A DNA stretch of 64,000 nt, taken from JACKIC01 sp964392305 (GTDB lineage: Bacteria; Planctomycetota; UBA1135; UBA2386). The notes beneath the pieces are model-generated. The model was not told the origin of the DNA. It searched no databases and was given only the letters and a program-made list of their open reading frames with translations. The stretch covers positions 87,835 through 151,834 of the forward strand of contig CAYMPV010000014.1 in assembly GCA_964392305.1 (NCBI GenBank), in the 5' to 3' direction. Each line of letters opens with the position of its first letter. The first letter of the stretch is position 1. Shown one piece after another: positions 1-8,918 of the stretch. A program made the translations under genes and the position numbers.

Positions 1-2643
1 GTCGGCGTCGAGCGTGCGGTGCAGGATGGCGCGTTCCGTGGGTTCGCTCCAACGCGGCAGCTCGGCGGCGAGAGTGAGCGTTGCCAAGGCGTTCGCAGGC
101 GAGCCTTCGCGGCCGAGGTTGGGCCCGCCGAGAACGGCGAAGAGCACGCCGGGCGCAGCCTCCCCGAGACCCTCTCGCCAGGTCGCGACATCGAAGTCGA
201 CGCCGCATGCACTCGCCACGCGAGCGCGTTCCGCCGCGGGAACGTCCAGGATCGACAATCCGGCGAAGCGGACCCGCAGGCACTCTGCGAGGACCCTCGT
301 CGCGGGTTCCTGCTCGAGCCGACGTGCCAGACCTTGCACGTCGCTGGGCGGAACTCCGAGTTCGATGGCGAGCGACGCGGCCGCCGCGAACATCGACGCG
401 TCCTCACCTGCCCAACGGTCGAGCACGCTCGTCACGATCGAGATGCCCGCCGCACCGAGTCGGTGTGCACGCTGCGCCGCGCTGCGGGCGACGAGCGTCG
501 CCCGGCTCGCCGCGAACTTCGGCAGCAGTTCGAGTTCCTGTTCGCGCGTGGCCTCCGCCTGCACGACGCGGTTGGCGAAGGCGTCGCTCCACGCGGTCCT
601 CGCGGAGTCCGCGTCGGGCAACAGCATCGCGACCTGAGTGAGGTCGAGCGGAACGTTCGACGGCAGCGCGCTTGCGGCCAGTTCGATGGGCAGCGCCGCT
701 TTGGGGCACAAGCGCAACACCTGCCCGGGCGAATCGGCCCACCAGCCGATCAGCACGCCGATCGCCTTCTGGCGCGGCTCACCCCCCTGGTGCCATGCGG
801 CGGTGAGCGCCTCGGGATCCCGTTCCGGAAGGATGAGCCGGACCCGCGCCGGCGGCATGCGATCTTCGAGGTCCGCCAGTTCGGTCCACGAGGCCCGCAG
901 CGCTTCGGCGGCGGTCGCGTAGGAGTCCACCGCCTGATCGGGAACCGCGGCGAACAACCGCACCCAGAGCACGTGCTGAGGCAGCCCTGCTCCTCGGGCG
1001 CCGCGCCCCTGCAGCTTCGTCAGCGGCAGGACCTTGTCGTGCACGCGCAACGCCGTCGCGCCGTCCATCGTCGGCACGAGCTTCGACAGGCACGCGCACG
1101 TGAACCACATGGCCCCGTCCCAGACCGACGAGTCCTGCGGTTCTGGCATTCGCGCGAGCAACGGCTCGACGAGCCGTTCGTCGCCGGCCTTTGCGGCCAG
1201 GAACACCCAGGTTGCCTGCGGCGTCGCGGGACCGCCGAGGCTCGGCGTCACGACACTCATGCAAGGCTCCTCGCCGACCGCGAAGTGAAGCTCCGTGCCC
1301 TCGGCGAGCGCGGCGAGCGCCCGATCCCCGAGCAGGCGAACCAGCTCGGGATACCTCCCGTGTTCGAGCAAGGACCCGGCGAACGTCGCCGCGCCCAGGG
1401 CAAGCCCCTCGTCGCGATCGCCGAGCAACGGCGTCAGCACCTTGGCGCACTCGGCGTCGAGCCCGAACCCCGTCCACCAGGCGTGGTAGAGCCCCGCCAG
1501 CAGCGCACCGCGCTGACGCGGCTCCGGCGTGGCGAGCCGGTCGAGCACGAACGCGAACGGCTCGCGGCCCATCGCCGCGGCCACCGCGACCTGGATCACG
1601 GCACGCGGCACGAGGTTGGCCCGCTGCACGAGGGACAGCGACGGCCCGCGGCGCAACAGCTCAGGCGCGAGCTGCACGACCTCGAGGTCGTCGAGCAGCG
1701 CCTGCACGAGGCGCATGCGGTTCGCCTGGCTGACCTGGTGCACGTTGCCCAGTCGGTCCCACGGCAACGGCGCCTTGTTGCGCACAGCCGCGATCACCGC
1801 ATCGACCTCGCTGTCCAACAAGCCGCCGTGTTCGGGCGACATGACCCCGACCAGGTCCCGCAGTGGGCCGACGCAATCGTTCGCGAGAACCCCCGCGAGG
1901 CCTTCGGGCAACGGCAGCTTGCGCAGCCGCCGCAGCGCGAGCAGCGTGCGCGCGTGCGTGCCGGCGTCGGGCGACGAGAGGCCGTCGACGATCGCGAAGG
2001 CGCTGAGCTGTTCGCGCGCGACGTTGAGCAGCAGGTGCACCTCGTGGTTCCACTGCCCGCTGGCGATTGCTTCGCGGAACGGCTGCCCGCGCTGGCGCTG
2101 CCCTTCGGCGGCGACACGCGCGAGCTGTTCTGCAGCGGGACGAACACCCGCGTCGTCGATGCGCATCGCGAACTCGAGTTCCTCGGGCCGCAGCCAGGCG
2201 GCGACGGCCAGCACGTCCAGCCGTTCGGCTTCTTCCCCCGCAGCGAACAACGTCGGCCAGCCCAGGTCGCACAACGCGAACGCCGGCGCGCGTTCCTGTC
2301 GCAGCTGCGGCTCGCTGCGCCACACGTGCGCGACGTCGTTCTTGCGCGCGGCCAGCACGCGCCGCACCTGCTGTTCGCCGTAGCCGGGCAGCGCCGTGCG
2401 CAGCGGCACCAGCGCGTCGAGCACGGCGGCGATCGGCGGTTCGGTCAGCAGCGCGGTCCACTGCGGCACGTCGATCATCGAACGGTTGGCGGCCAGGATC
2501 GTCGCGCGCAGGTCGCCGTTGACCGGCACGAACGGGGGCGGCGGCACGAAGGCGGGTTGGCTGGGCAGCGGTTGCTGCGCCGTCCCTGCGCCGGTAGCCA
2601 GCATCAAAGGCAGGAACGCAGCCGCCAGCGTGAGGGTCTTCAT
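1..2643 (-). CDS. Large secreted helical protein, 3' part missing (cut by window start)
   Basis: This frame is open from an ATG at 2643 to the window edge, giving at least 881 residues without a stop. The first ~22 residues (MKTLTLAAAF..., Ala-rich core, cleavage near TAQQ) look like a Sec signal peptide, so export is inferred. The rest is rich in Leu, Ala, Arg and Glu with repeated helix-like segments and no catalytic motif I recognise. It resembles HEAT-repeat or solenoid proteins, but I cannot name a family. It is the last visible gene of a minus-strand run with a sulfatase, a carbohydrate-binding-like protein and a phosphodiester glycosidase, 45 bases after the last of these, so co-transcription is likely. 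Long frames on the opposite strand here mirror this frame and are not genes. Confidence 0.7.
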   Translation of the reverse strand, partial: MKTLTLAAAFLPLMLATGAGTAQQPLPSQPAFVPPPPFVPVNGDLRATILAANRSMIDVPQWTALLTEPPIAAVLDALVPLRTALPGYGEQQVRRVLAARKNDVAHVWRSEPQLRQERAPAFALCDLGWPTLFAAGEEAERLDVLAVAAWLRPEELEFAMRIDDAGVRPAAEQLARVAAEGQRQRGQPFREAIASGQWNHEVHLLLNVAREQLSAFAIVDGLSSPDAGTHARTLLALRRLRKLPLPEGLAGVLANDCVGPLRDLVGVMSPEHGGLLDSEVDAVIAAVRNKAPLPWDRLGNVHQVSQANRMRLVQALLDDLEVVQLAPELLRRGPSLSLVQRANLVPRAVIQVAVAAAMGREPFAFVLDRLATPEPRQRGALLAGLYHAWWTGFGLDAECAKVLTPLLGDRDEGLALGAATFAGSLLEHGRYPELVRLLGDRALAALAEGTELHFAVGEEPCMSVVTPSLGGPATPQATWVFLAAKAGDERLVEPLLARMPEPQDSSVWDGAMWFTCACLSKLVPTMDGATALRVHDKVLPLTKLQGRGARGAGLPQHVLWVRLFAAVPDQAVDSYATAAEALRASWTELADLEDRMPPARVRLILPERDPEALTAAWHQGGEPRQKAIGVLIGWWADSPGQVLRLCPKAALPIELAASALPSNVPLDLTQVAMLLPDADSARTAWSDAFANRVVQAEATREQELELLPKFAASRATLVARSAAQRAHRLGAAGISIVTSVLDRWAGEDASMFAAAASLAIELGVPPSDVQGLARRLEQEPATRVLAECLRVRFAGLSILDVPAAERARVASACGVDFDVATWREGLGEAAPGVLFAVLGGPNLGREGSPANALATLTLAAELPRWSEPTERAILHRTLDAD

Positions 2644-2688
2644 GGGAGAGGGGCGCGCCAAACGAGGGCGACGCGTGAAAGTTCCTGC

Positions 2689-3879
2689 CTACTGCTCGAC
2701 GAGCCGCACGGCGTCGACGAGGAACGGTCGGCCGGGCACGGAGGTGACGACGAGTTGGAACGCGCCCACTACGTGGTTCCGTTCCCCCACCGTGACCCAA
2801 TCGGCGCCGTCACTGGCGAGTTCGCCCGCGTCGGGCCAGTTCGCCGCCGCGTCCCCCAAGCCGGGCGCCGTCACCGAACGCCGCTGCACGAGGTAGCGAC
2901 CCGCGCGCGGCACCGCGACCGTGAACACCGCCGCCACCGCATCGCCCGCCGGCGCCCACGCGAACGCGCCGCCGAGGTTCCCGCTGCCGTCGCGTTCGCG
3001 CTGCAGCCGCCCTTCGCGCACCACCGCCTCGTCGTCGTCGACGACGATCACGGCGCGCGCGTACACGAGCACGACGTCGGCGACGGCGCGTTCGCCCTCG
3101 GCATCGAAGGCCTTGTTGTCGCACGGGTGGTTGGCGATGCCGGCGCCGGGCCAGCCGAGCGCCCACAACGTCGAAGATCCGCCGCCGTCGAGGTTGATCG
3201 CATCGCGGCAGCCGAGAGCCCGCATCACGTGGCCGAGTTCGTCGAGCGACAGGCCCGCCGCGAGTGGCGTGCGGCCGTCGGCCGTGAGCAGTACGAGCGT
3301 GGCGTCTTCGCGAACGCCGAGCGCCGTGCGCGGGTGCCGGATCGTGCGCTGGCGTTCGCCGTGCTGGACGACCTCGCCGCCCACGACGAGCATCGGTCCC
3401 GCCTCGAGCACGTCCGGGACGTCGTGCCAGTCGTCGCTGCTGCGACCGAACGAGAAGTGCTGCGCGCGCCAGCCCACGGCCGCGCGGACCTCATCCGTCG
3501 CCGGCACGACCTCGACCCCGGCGACACGCCGCAGACCACGCGGCCTGCCCTGCGGCGTGAAGAAGCCGCCGTTGACCGCGGCGAGCGCGCCGGCGGCATT
3601 CGCCTGCGTCGTCGTCGGCAACAGCCGGTCGGGGATCGCCAACGACAACCGCGTGCCCGACTCGCCGAGATCGACTGCGAGCAGGGTCAGGCTCTGCGGC
3701 CCGGGCGGCAGCGCCGGAGCGTCGACGATCGTGAGGTTCGCAAACCACGCACGCCGCAATTCGACGCCGAGGCCCAACGTGCACCGTTGCCAGTCGGCGG
3801 CCAACAGGCGTTCGGGCAGAGTCTGCGCGAACGCCGGCGACAGCAGGGCGGACGCGGCCAGCAGGATGGCGGAGCGCAT
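2689..3879 (-). CDS. Secreted phosphodiester glycosidase (NAGPA family)
   Basis: The protein is 396 residues. Residues 1-19 (MRSAILLAASALLSPAFAQ) form a signal peptide, which fixes the ATG at 3879 even though the frame stays open further upstream. The NAGPA (phosphodiester glycosidase) domain runs from about residue 60 to 260. It shows the family hallmarks VNGGFF (about 102-107), RHPRTALG (181-188) and NLDGGGSSTL (229-238). Such enzymes cleave phosphodiester or glycosidic links, as in N-acetylglucosamine-1-phosphodiester alpha-N-acetylglucosaminidase; the substrate here is unknown. The last ~110 residues look like a golvesin/Xly-type beta-sandwich ending in VDAVRL, probably a binding module. 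It follows the binding-like gene at 3912-4631 by 32 bases. Confidence 0.85.
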   Translation of the reverse strand: MRSAILLAASALLSPAFAQTLPERLLAADWQRCTLGLGVELRRAWFANLTIVDAPALPPGPQSLTLLAVDLGESGTRLSLAIPDRLLPTTTQANAAGALAAVNGGFFTPQGRPRGLRRVAGVEVVPATDEVRAAVGWRAQHFSFGRSSDDWHDVPDVLEAGPMLVVGGEVVQHGERQRTIRHPRTALGVREDATLVLLTADGRTPLAAGLSLDELGHVMRALGCRDAINLDGGGSSTLWALGWPGAGIANHPCDNKAFDAEGERAVADVVLVYARAVIVVDDDEAVVREGRLQRERDGSGNLGGAFAWAPAGDAVAAVFTVAVPRAGRYLVQRRSVTAPGLGDAAANWPDAGELASDGADWVTVGERNHVVGAFQLVVTSVPGRPFLVDAVRLVEQ

Positions 3880-3911
3880 GCCGCGAAATCCTACGCGAGC
3901 GTTCGCCCGCT

Positions 3912-4631
3912 TCACCGCTTGCCGGGATCGCCGACGAGTTGCACCGCGTCGATCTCGTTCCAGCCGCTGACGAGCCTGGTGTCGAGCACGATCTTGAGCC
4001 GCGCAACCGGCGTCTTCGTCGCTGCAAACGTCCCCTCGAGCACGCCGATCATGCCCGCTTCGTAGACGGCCTTGTCGGGTCCACTCCACACGGTCACCGC
4101 GTTGCCGTCCGCCAGCGTGGCGTCGATGCGCACGATCGCGCCGGGGAACTGACTCTGCACGACGCGCACACCGGTCGCGAACACGGCTCTGGCGAACGTC
4201 ACCTCGAGCCACTCCTCGCCGCCGTTGGGCCGCTGCGACGCCCACGCGCGGGCGTCGTCGCTGTGCGCAGGCACCTGCAGGTCGCCCTTCGTGAGCTGCA
4301 CGTGGTCATCCTGCAACGTGCCGACCCAGCCTTCGGTGAAGTTGGTCGTGTGGTACGTGTAGTGCGCTGCGGCCGCCGGCGCCGCGCCATTCTCCGCCGG
4401 CGTCGCGCCATTCTCCGGCGGCGCCTGCTGCTGCTTGCCGGCTGCGGCGCGCAAGCCTGCTACGGTCAGATCGAGCGCGTCGGGCGAGGACCCCAGCAGG
4501 CTCGCGGGAGGATTCCTGCGGTCGGGCGGCAGGTTCGGGCCCGACACCCCTTCGGGCGGAAACGGGCCAGGACCGCACACACCGAGGCCGCCGCCCGGCA
4601 CGGGCGGCGATCCGCCTGGCCCGGGGCGCAC
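3912..4631 (-). CDS. Putative extracellular discoidin-like (F5/8-type) binding protein
   Basis: The protein is about 239 residues. The only usable upstream start is a GTG at 4631, directly after the TGA of the sulfatase gene (TGAGTG), which suggests translational coupling. The first ~90 residues are Pro, Gly, Ala and Gln-rich and probably disordered. I see no clear signal peptide, so the true start could differ. Residues ~95-235 look like a galactose-binding-fold or discoidin domain: it opens NFTEGWVG, has EEWLEVTFARAV and RVVQSQFPG, and ends SGWNEIDAVQLVG, typical of modules that bind glycans or mediate protein contacts. Sitting between a sulfatase and a phosphodiester glycosidase, it may help target the enzymes to a sulfated polymer. 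That role is inference. Confidence 0.65.
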   Translation of the reverse strand: MRPGPGGSPPVPGGGLGVCGPGPFPPEGVSGPNLPPDRRNPPASLLGSSPDALDLTVAGLRAAAGKQQQAPPENGATPAENGAAPAAAAHYTYHTTNFTEGWVGTLQDDHVQLTKGDLQVPAHSDDARAWASQRPNGGEEWLEVTFARAVFATGVRVVQSQFPGAIVRIDATLADGNAVTVWSGPDKAVYEAGMIGVLEGTFAATKTPVARLKIVLDTRLVSGWNEIDAVQLVGDPGKR

Positions 4632-6077
4632 TCAGCGGCGCCTGGCGGCCGGTGCACCCTCGACGTCGCCGAAGCCGTCGTCGCCGGGCATCAGCGGTTC
4701 GCCGTTCATGTTGCGCATCACGACCTTGAACTGATCGGCGAGGAACAACGGCTTGGCCGCACCGGTCGCCAAAGCCTCGACCCGACGCTGCAACGCCGCG
4801 ACGATGTCCGGGTGGGCGGCGGCGACGTTCTCCTGCTCGCCGGGGTCCTTGTCGAGGTCGAACAGTTCGACCTTCGAAGGCAGCATCGTGCGCCAGACCA
4901 ACTTGTAGTTGTCGAGCCGCAACGCCGCACGGAACGGCTCGATGTTGTAGACGATCTCACGGCGCGGCGACTCGCCCCCCCGACTGAGCACGGGCCACAC
5001 GTCGAGCCCGTCGAGGGGCTTGCACTTCGCCGTGCTCGCCCCCGCCAACGCCGCGAACGTCGTGAACACGTCGACGGCATGCATCATCCCATCGACCTGC
5101 CCCGCGGCGACGTGCCCAGGCCAGTTGGCCAACGCGCACACACGGGTGCCGCCTTCGAACAGCGCACCCTTGCCGTCGCGGTACGGGCCGTTGTCGCACG
5201 GGATCCTGACCTTCGACATGTCGGCCATGACCCCGGCGAACATCGCATTCTTGGTGCCGCCGTTGTCGCTGTGGAACAGGATCAGGGTATTGCCGCGCAA
5301 CCCCTTCTCGTCGAGCGCCGCGACGACGCGACCGATGTTCGCGTCGAGGCAGTCCACCATCGCCGCATAGGTGCGGCGCGTCGGCTCGGCGATGTCGGCG
5401 TACTTGGCGACATACTCGGGTGACGCCTGATACGGCGTGTGGGGCGCGTTGAAGGTCAGGTAGAGGTAGAACGGAGCGCTCGCGTCCTGCGCCCGGATGT
5501 ACTTCACGGCGTCGTCGCCGAGCAGATCGGTGGTGTAACCCTGCTCACGCACCGGCTGGTTGTCGCGATACCAATCCAGCACGCCGTGCTCTTCGTGCGT
5601 GAAGTAGTCCAGCTCGCCGATCATCGCCCCGTACTGGTAGTCGAAGCCGCGTTGCCTGGGCCAGAACTTCTTGTCGGCGTGGCCGAGGTGCCACTTGCCG
5701 ATGATCGCGGTCTTGTACCCCGCGGCCCCCAGGCACTGCGGCAGCGTGAACTCGGCAAGATCGAGCCCGTAGTCGGATACCGACGGGATCACGGCGGTCT
5801 GCAGCCCGTACCGGAACGGGTAGCGGCCGGTCATCAGGCTGGCACGCGTCGGCGTGCACATCGGTTGCACGTAGAACTGCGACAACCTCGCGCCACCGGC
5901 CGCCAGCGCGTCGAGGTGCGGCGTCCGAATGTCCTGGCAGCCGTTGAAACCGACGTCCTTCCAGCCGAGGTCATCGGCGACGATGTGGACGATGTTGGGT
6001 CGCACCGGCGTCTGCGCGCCGAGAGGACCGGCCAACAGCGTTGCGAAGAGCAGCAGCACCCGTCGAAACGTAGTCAT
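4632..6077 (-). CDS. Secreted arylsulfatase-type sulfatase
   Basis: The protein is 481 residues, close to the usual length for type I sulfatases. The ATG at 6077 is chosen because it opens a signal peptide (MTTFRRVLLLFATLLAGPLGAQ); the longer upstream extension is Arg-rich and implausible. The alkaline-phosphatase fold is clear: metal-binding VADDLGW (Asp35-Asp36), the sulfatase motif CTPTR (Cys74-Arg78) whose Cys is converted to formylglycine, MTGRYP after it, and a second metal site HSDNGG near residue 255. It hydrolyses sulfate esters outside the cytoplasm; the organic substrate cannot be deduced. Planctomycetes carry many such genes for sulfated polysaccharides. It is followed without a gap by the discoidin-like gene, and ssb lies 43 bases upstream. 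Confidence 0.93.
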   Translation of the reverse strand: MTTFRRVLLLFATLLAGPLGAQTPVRPNIVHIVADDLGWKDVGFNGCQDIRTPHLDALAAGGARLSQFYVQPMCTPTRASLMTGRYPFRYGLQTAVIPSVSDYGLDLAEFTLPQCLGAAGYKTAIIGKWHLGHADKKFWPRQRGFDYQYGAMIGELDYFTHEEHGVLDWYRDNQPVREQGYTTDLLGDDAVKYIRAQDASAPFYLYLTFNAPHTPYQASPEYVAKYADIAEPTRRTYAAMVDCLDANIGRVVAALDEKGLRGNTLILFHSDNGGTKNAMFAGVMADMSKVRIPCDNGPYRDGKGALFEGGTRVCALANWPGHVAAGQVDGMMHAVDVFTTFAALAGASTAKCKPLDGLDVWPVLSRGGESPRREIVYNIEPFRAALRLDNYKLVWRTMLPSKVELFDLDKDPGEQENVAAAHPDIVAALQRRVEALATGAAKPLFLADQFKVVMRNMNGEPLMPGDDGFGDVEGAPAARRR

Positions 6078-6120
6078 GAGTGCGGATCCTCGTGAACAAG
6101 GCGCGAGATGCACGGCGCGA

Positions 6121-6585
6121 TCAGAACGGGATGTCGCCGTAATCGACGTCACCGCCACCACCGCCGCCGCCACCGCCGGCTTCCTGTTCACGCGGCGCCG
6201 ACGAACGGCCACCCGAACGCCGCGGCCCGCCACCGCCGCCGCCTTCTTCCCCACCCCGCGCGCTGCCGACGAACTGGAAGTTCTCGACGACCACTTCGAG
6301 CTTGCTGCGTTTGCCGCCTTCCTGGCTCTCCCACGTCGAGTACTCCAGGCGCCCCTCGATGAACAGCTGGCTGCCCTTCTTCACGTACTGGCTCAGCAGC
6401 TCGGCCTGCTTGCCCCAGGCGGTCAGGTCGACGAAGCACGTCGACTCCTTCTGCTCGCCGTTCTGCGACCACTTGCGGTTGATCGCCATGCCGAACTTGG
6501 CGAGGGCCATGCCGCTCTGCGTGTGCCGCAGTTCGACGTCGCGCGTGAGGTTGCCGAGGAGGATGACTTTGTTGAAGTTGGCCAC
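6121..6585 (-). CDS. ssb: Single-stranded DNA-binding protein
   Basis: The protein is 154 residues. The start is a GTG at 6585, so it begins (M)ANFNKVILLGNLTRD, the standard SSB N-terminus; upstream in-frame codons add an unrelated extension. The OB fold covers residues 1-110, with FVDLTAWGKQAE and the GSQLFIEGRLEY strand. A Gly-rich linker of roughly 30 residues leads to the acidic tip VDYGDIPF, the conserved hook that recruits replication and repair proteins. It coats ssDNA during replication, recombination and repair. It is transcribed toward the sulfatase gene 43 bases downstream and is divergent from the PilZ gene. Confidence 0.97.
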   Translation of the reverse strand: MANFNKVILLGNLTRDVELRHTQSGMALAKFGMAINRKWSQNGEQKESTCFVDLTAWGKQAELLSQYVKKGSQLFIEGRLEYSTWESQEGGKRSKLEVVVENFQFVGSARGGEEGGGGGGPRRSGGRSSAPREQEAGGGGGGGGGDVDYGDIPF

Positions 6586-6695
6586 GAAGGGTGCTCGCTG
6601 TGCTGTTTCGTTGTGTGATGGGTAAGGGCCTGCTGTCTGTGGAACCCGCTGTTGCGGAACCGCCGCGACCCGCTCGGCGGATCCTAGCGACACCC

Positions 6696-7076
6696 ATGGC
6701 GCGTTGGTATGGTGCGACCGTGGCTTCGCCCTCACCCCAATCCGATCGCCGCCGCGCCCAGCGTGTGCCGGCTTCCTTTCCGATCCGCTTCGCCCAGGAT
6801 GCCGCTGCCGAGCCGGCGCTCCTGCGTGACATCTCCGAGATCGGCCTCGCCTGCGCCGCGCCCGAGGAGATCCCGGAGATGACCCTGGTGGCGCTCGACT
6901 TCGCGCTGCCGGGCGCCACCGAGGTCCATCACGTGAAGGGCGCCGTGGTGCGCTGCGAACCGCTGAGCGGTGCCGACCGCGGCAAGTACGACCTCGCGGT
7001 CTACTTCACCGAGATGACGCCGGTGACGCGCGCCGCACTGCGCGGCTACGTCGGCAAGGCCGCACGCACGCGCTGA
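6696..7076 (+). CDS. PilZ domain protein (probable c-di-GMP binder)
   Basis: The protein is 126 residues if started at the ATG at 6696; a GTG about 20 bases on (reading VASPSPQ) would also work. It is a stand-alone PilZ domain. Both ligand motifs are visible: an Arg-rich RRRAQR (RxxxR type) near residue 18 and DISEIG (D/NxSxxG) near residue 44. The C-terminal strand reads KYDLAVYFTEMTP. PilZ proteins bind cyclic di-GMP and pass the signal to a partner protein, often affecting motility or exopolysaccharide. No cyclase or partner gene is adjacent, so its output is unknown. It diverges from ssb across 110 bases and converges on prmC. Confidence 0.88.
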   Translation: MARWYGATVASPSPQSDRRRAQRVPASFPIRFAQDAAAEPALLRDISEIGLACAAPEEIPEMTLVALDFALPGATEVHHVKGAVVRCEPLSGADRGKYDLAVYFTEMTPVTRAALRGYVGKAARTR

Positions 7077-7139
7077 TCGCTGCTGATCCCGCGGCGACCG
7101 GGCAGCGGACAGTGAGCGTTTCGGCCAGCCGGGTGCGCA

Positions 7140-8009
7140 TCACTCCGAACGACGTCTCGCGAGCACGAAACGGTCGTGGCCGGACAGGTCCTTGGCCAAC
7201 GACACCTCGTCGAGGAACGACTGCGTCGCCAGGCAGTCGCGCGCCGGCGACGTCGAACCCAGCCCCGCCTCGCCCACGAACCAACCTCCCGGCCGCAGGT
7301 GGCGATCGAGCCCCGCGGCGATCTCGCGGTAACACGACGCCGGGTCCCCGGGCGCGGTGAACAACGCCAGCGGCGGCTCGAACGCCTTGACGTCGGCCGC
7401 CAGACCGGCCGGCGCGTCAGGATCGATGTAGGGCGGGTTGCTGACGACGAGATCGAACACCTCATCCACCGCGATCGGCTGCCACCACGAGCCGTGGCGC
7501 AGTTCGACGCGACTGTCGAGTTCGTGGCGATGCACGTTGGTGCGCGCCAGGTCGAGCGCGTTCTTGCTGACGTCGACGGCGACGACATGCAGGTCGGCAC
7601 GTTCCACGGCGATCGCGATCGCGATCGCGCCGCTGCCGGTGCCGAGGTCGAGCACGGCACCGCCTTGCGGCGCGCGTTCGAGCGCGACCGACACCAGTTC
7701 CTCGGTCTCGGGCCGCGGGATCAACACCGCCGGCGAAACGGCCACCTCGTGACCGCGGAAGTTCTGGCTGCCGAGCAGGTAGGCGACGGGTTCCCCTTCG
7801 CCGCGGCGCACCAGCAGCGCCCGCATCGCCGCGCGTTCGGGTTCGTCGAGCGGCCGGTCGTGAGCGAGGTAGAGTGCCAGGCGCGGCAGCGACAACACCT
7901 TGCCGAGCAGCAGTTCGGCGGAGAGTCGCGGCGCGTCGACGCCGCGTTTGTGCAACCACTGCTCGGCGCCGCGCAGCACGCTGAGCACGGTGTGGCCGCC
8001 GTCGCTCAT
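7140..8009 (-). CDS. prmC: Peptide chain release factor N5-glutamine methyltransferase
   Basis: The protein is 289 residues from the ATG at 8009 (MSDGGHTVLSVL); the longer frame adds only five residues. An N-terminal helical domain (1-90) contains the PRLSAELLLG segment typical of HemK/PrmC. The Rossmann methyltransferase domain carries LIPRPETEELV, the SAM loop VLDLGTGSGAIAIAIA and the catalytic SNPPYIDP, which binds the target glutamine. It methylates the Gln of the GGQ motif in release factors RF1 and RF2. prfA, its substrate's gene, lies upstream in the same direction with one membrane-protein gene between them, which supports the assignment. Confidence 0.96.
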   Translation of the reverse strand: MSDGGHTVLSVLRGAEQWLHKRGVDAPRLSAELLLGKVLSLPRLALYLAHDRPLDEPERAAMRALLVRRGEGEPVAYLLGSQNFRGHEVAVSPAVLIPRPETEELVSVALERAPQGGAVLDLGTGSGAIAIAIAVERADLHVVAVDVSKNALDLARTNVHRHELDSRVELRHGSWWQPIAVDEVFDLVVSNPPYIDPDAPAGLAADVKAFEPPLALFTAPGDPASCYREIAAGLDRHLRPGGWFVGEAGLGSTSPARDCLATQSFLDEVSLAKDLSGHDRFVLARRRSE

Positions 8010-8061
8010 CGCGCCACCCGCCACCTGCCGGGCGGCAGCGCGAGGATCGACGGCCGGCGGA

Positions 8062-8775
8062 TCACTTGCGCTTGCGCTCGGAAGCAGCCATCTGCTTCTG
8101 CTGCTTCATCTGCTTGTTCTGCTTGGCGCCGCCGAGGATGCCACCGATGAAGCCGAGCTCGGCGTAGAGGGCACCCAGCGTGACGAAGAACTTGCCGGGA
8201 CCGAGCAGCATCCAGAACGTCGAGACGCGCGCGGCCGGCTCGATCGAACCCGCGCCGGGCCGTCCCGCCGTGAACATGTCGCCGAACACCGTGCCCCAGG
8301 TCGAGGTGGTCGCCGACTGGGGCAGGTAACCCGCGGCCTTGGCCGCGGTGAGTGCCGCCTCGGCGTCGAAGCTGGCCATGCCCATGATGCCGGCGATCAG
8401 CGGGATCGCGCAGAACAGCAGCCACTTCAGGCTGGCGTTGGTCGAGCGGTTGTTGTGGATCGCGCCCCACCAGGTCCAGACCATGGCGATGCCGATGATC
8501 AGGTAGAGGCCGCCGCTGATCGTCTGGTAACCGGCGACCGCGAGGTTCGCGGAGAACGGCATCAGGCAACCGACGACCATCAGCACACCCGCGAACAGGA
8601 ACTTGTAGAAGGTCTTGTCGCGGCACATCGGGTTGAAGGCCGGCGCCGGCATACCCGAACGCAGCACCATCAGCGTGGCCTCGTCGCTGCCCGGGCCGGC
8701 CATGCCGGCGCCGGCGTCGAGCGGCTCGAGAGGGGCAAGGGGTTCGAGTTCGCCAGGGGTCGCGGTGTCGCTCAT
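8062..8775 (-). CDS. Uncharacterised multi-pass membrane protein
   Basis: The protein is 237 residues from the ATG at 8775 (MSDTATPGELEPL). I do not recognise the family. The first ~45 residues are Pro, Glu and Gly-rich and presumably cytoplasmic. Hydrophobic segments follow at about 57-77, 83-103, 114-133 and 180-205, so three or four membrane helices are likely. A soluble loop lies between the third and fourth. The tail is strongly basic (KQNKQMKQQKQM...KRK), consistent with a cytoplasmic C-terminus. It lies between prfA (143 bases upstream) and prmC (52 bases downstream), all in one direction, so it is probably co-expressed with translation-termination genes. Nothing in the sequence suggests an enzymatic function. 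Confidence 0.8.
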   Translation of the reverse strand: MSDTATPGELEPLAPLEPLDAGAGMAGPGSDEATLMVLRSGMPAPAFNPMCRDKTFYKFLFAGVLMVVGCLMPFSANLAVAGYQTISGGLYLIIGIAMVWTWWGAIHNNRSTNASLKWLLFCAIPLIAGIMGMASFDAEAALTAAKAAGYLPQSATTSTWGTVFGDMFTAGRPGAGSIEPAARVSTFWMLLGPGKFFVTLGALYAELGFIGGILGGAKQNKQMKQQKQMAASERKRK

Positions 8776-8918
8776 CGATCGTGCTCTTGTCGGATGGGGA
8801 GAGTGAGAGGGGTTGGCCCGGGTGGCAGGGCGAGGATCGTGACGGCTGGCAGCGCGCCAGTCACGCAAGTTTCGGGACGAAGCGCTACCACGGCGCGGGG
8901 CGGCGGCGGGTTCACCGA

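Noticed and set aside
19..4065. Very long open frame on the plus strand
   Set aside because: It mirrors the codons of the minus-strand secreted protein and glycosidase; it is Arg-rich, has no motif and lies opposite genes with signal peptides and catalytic motifs.
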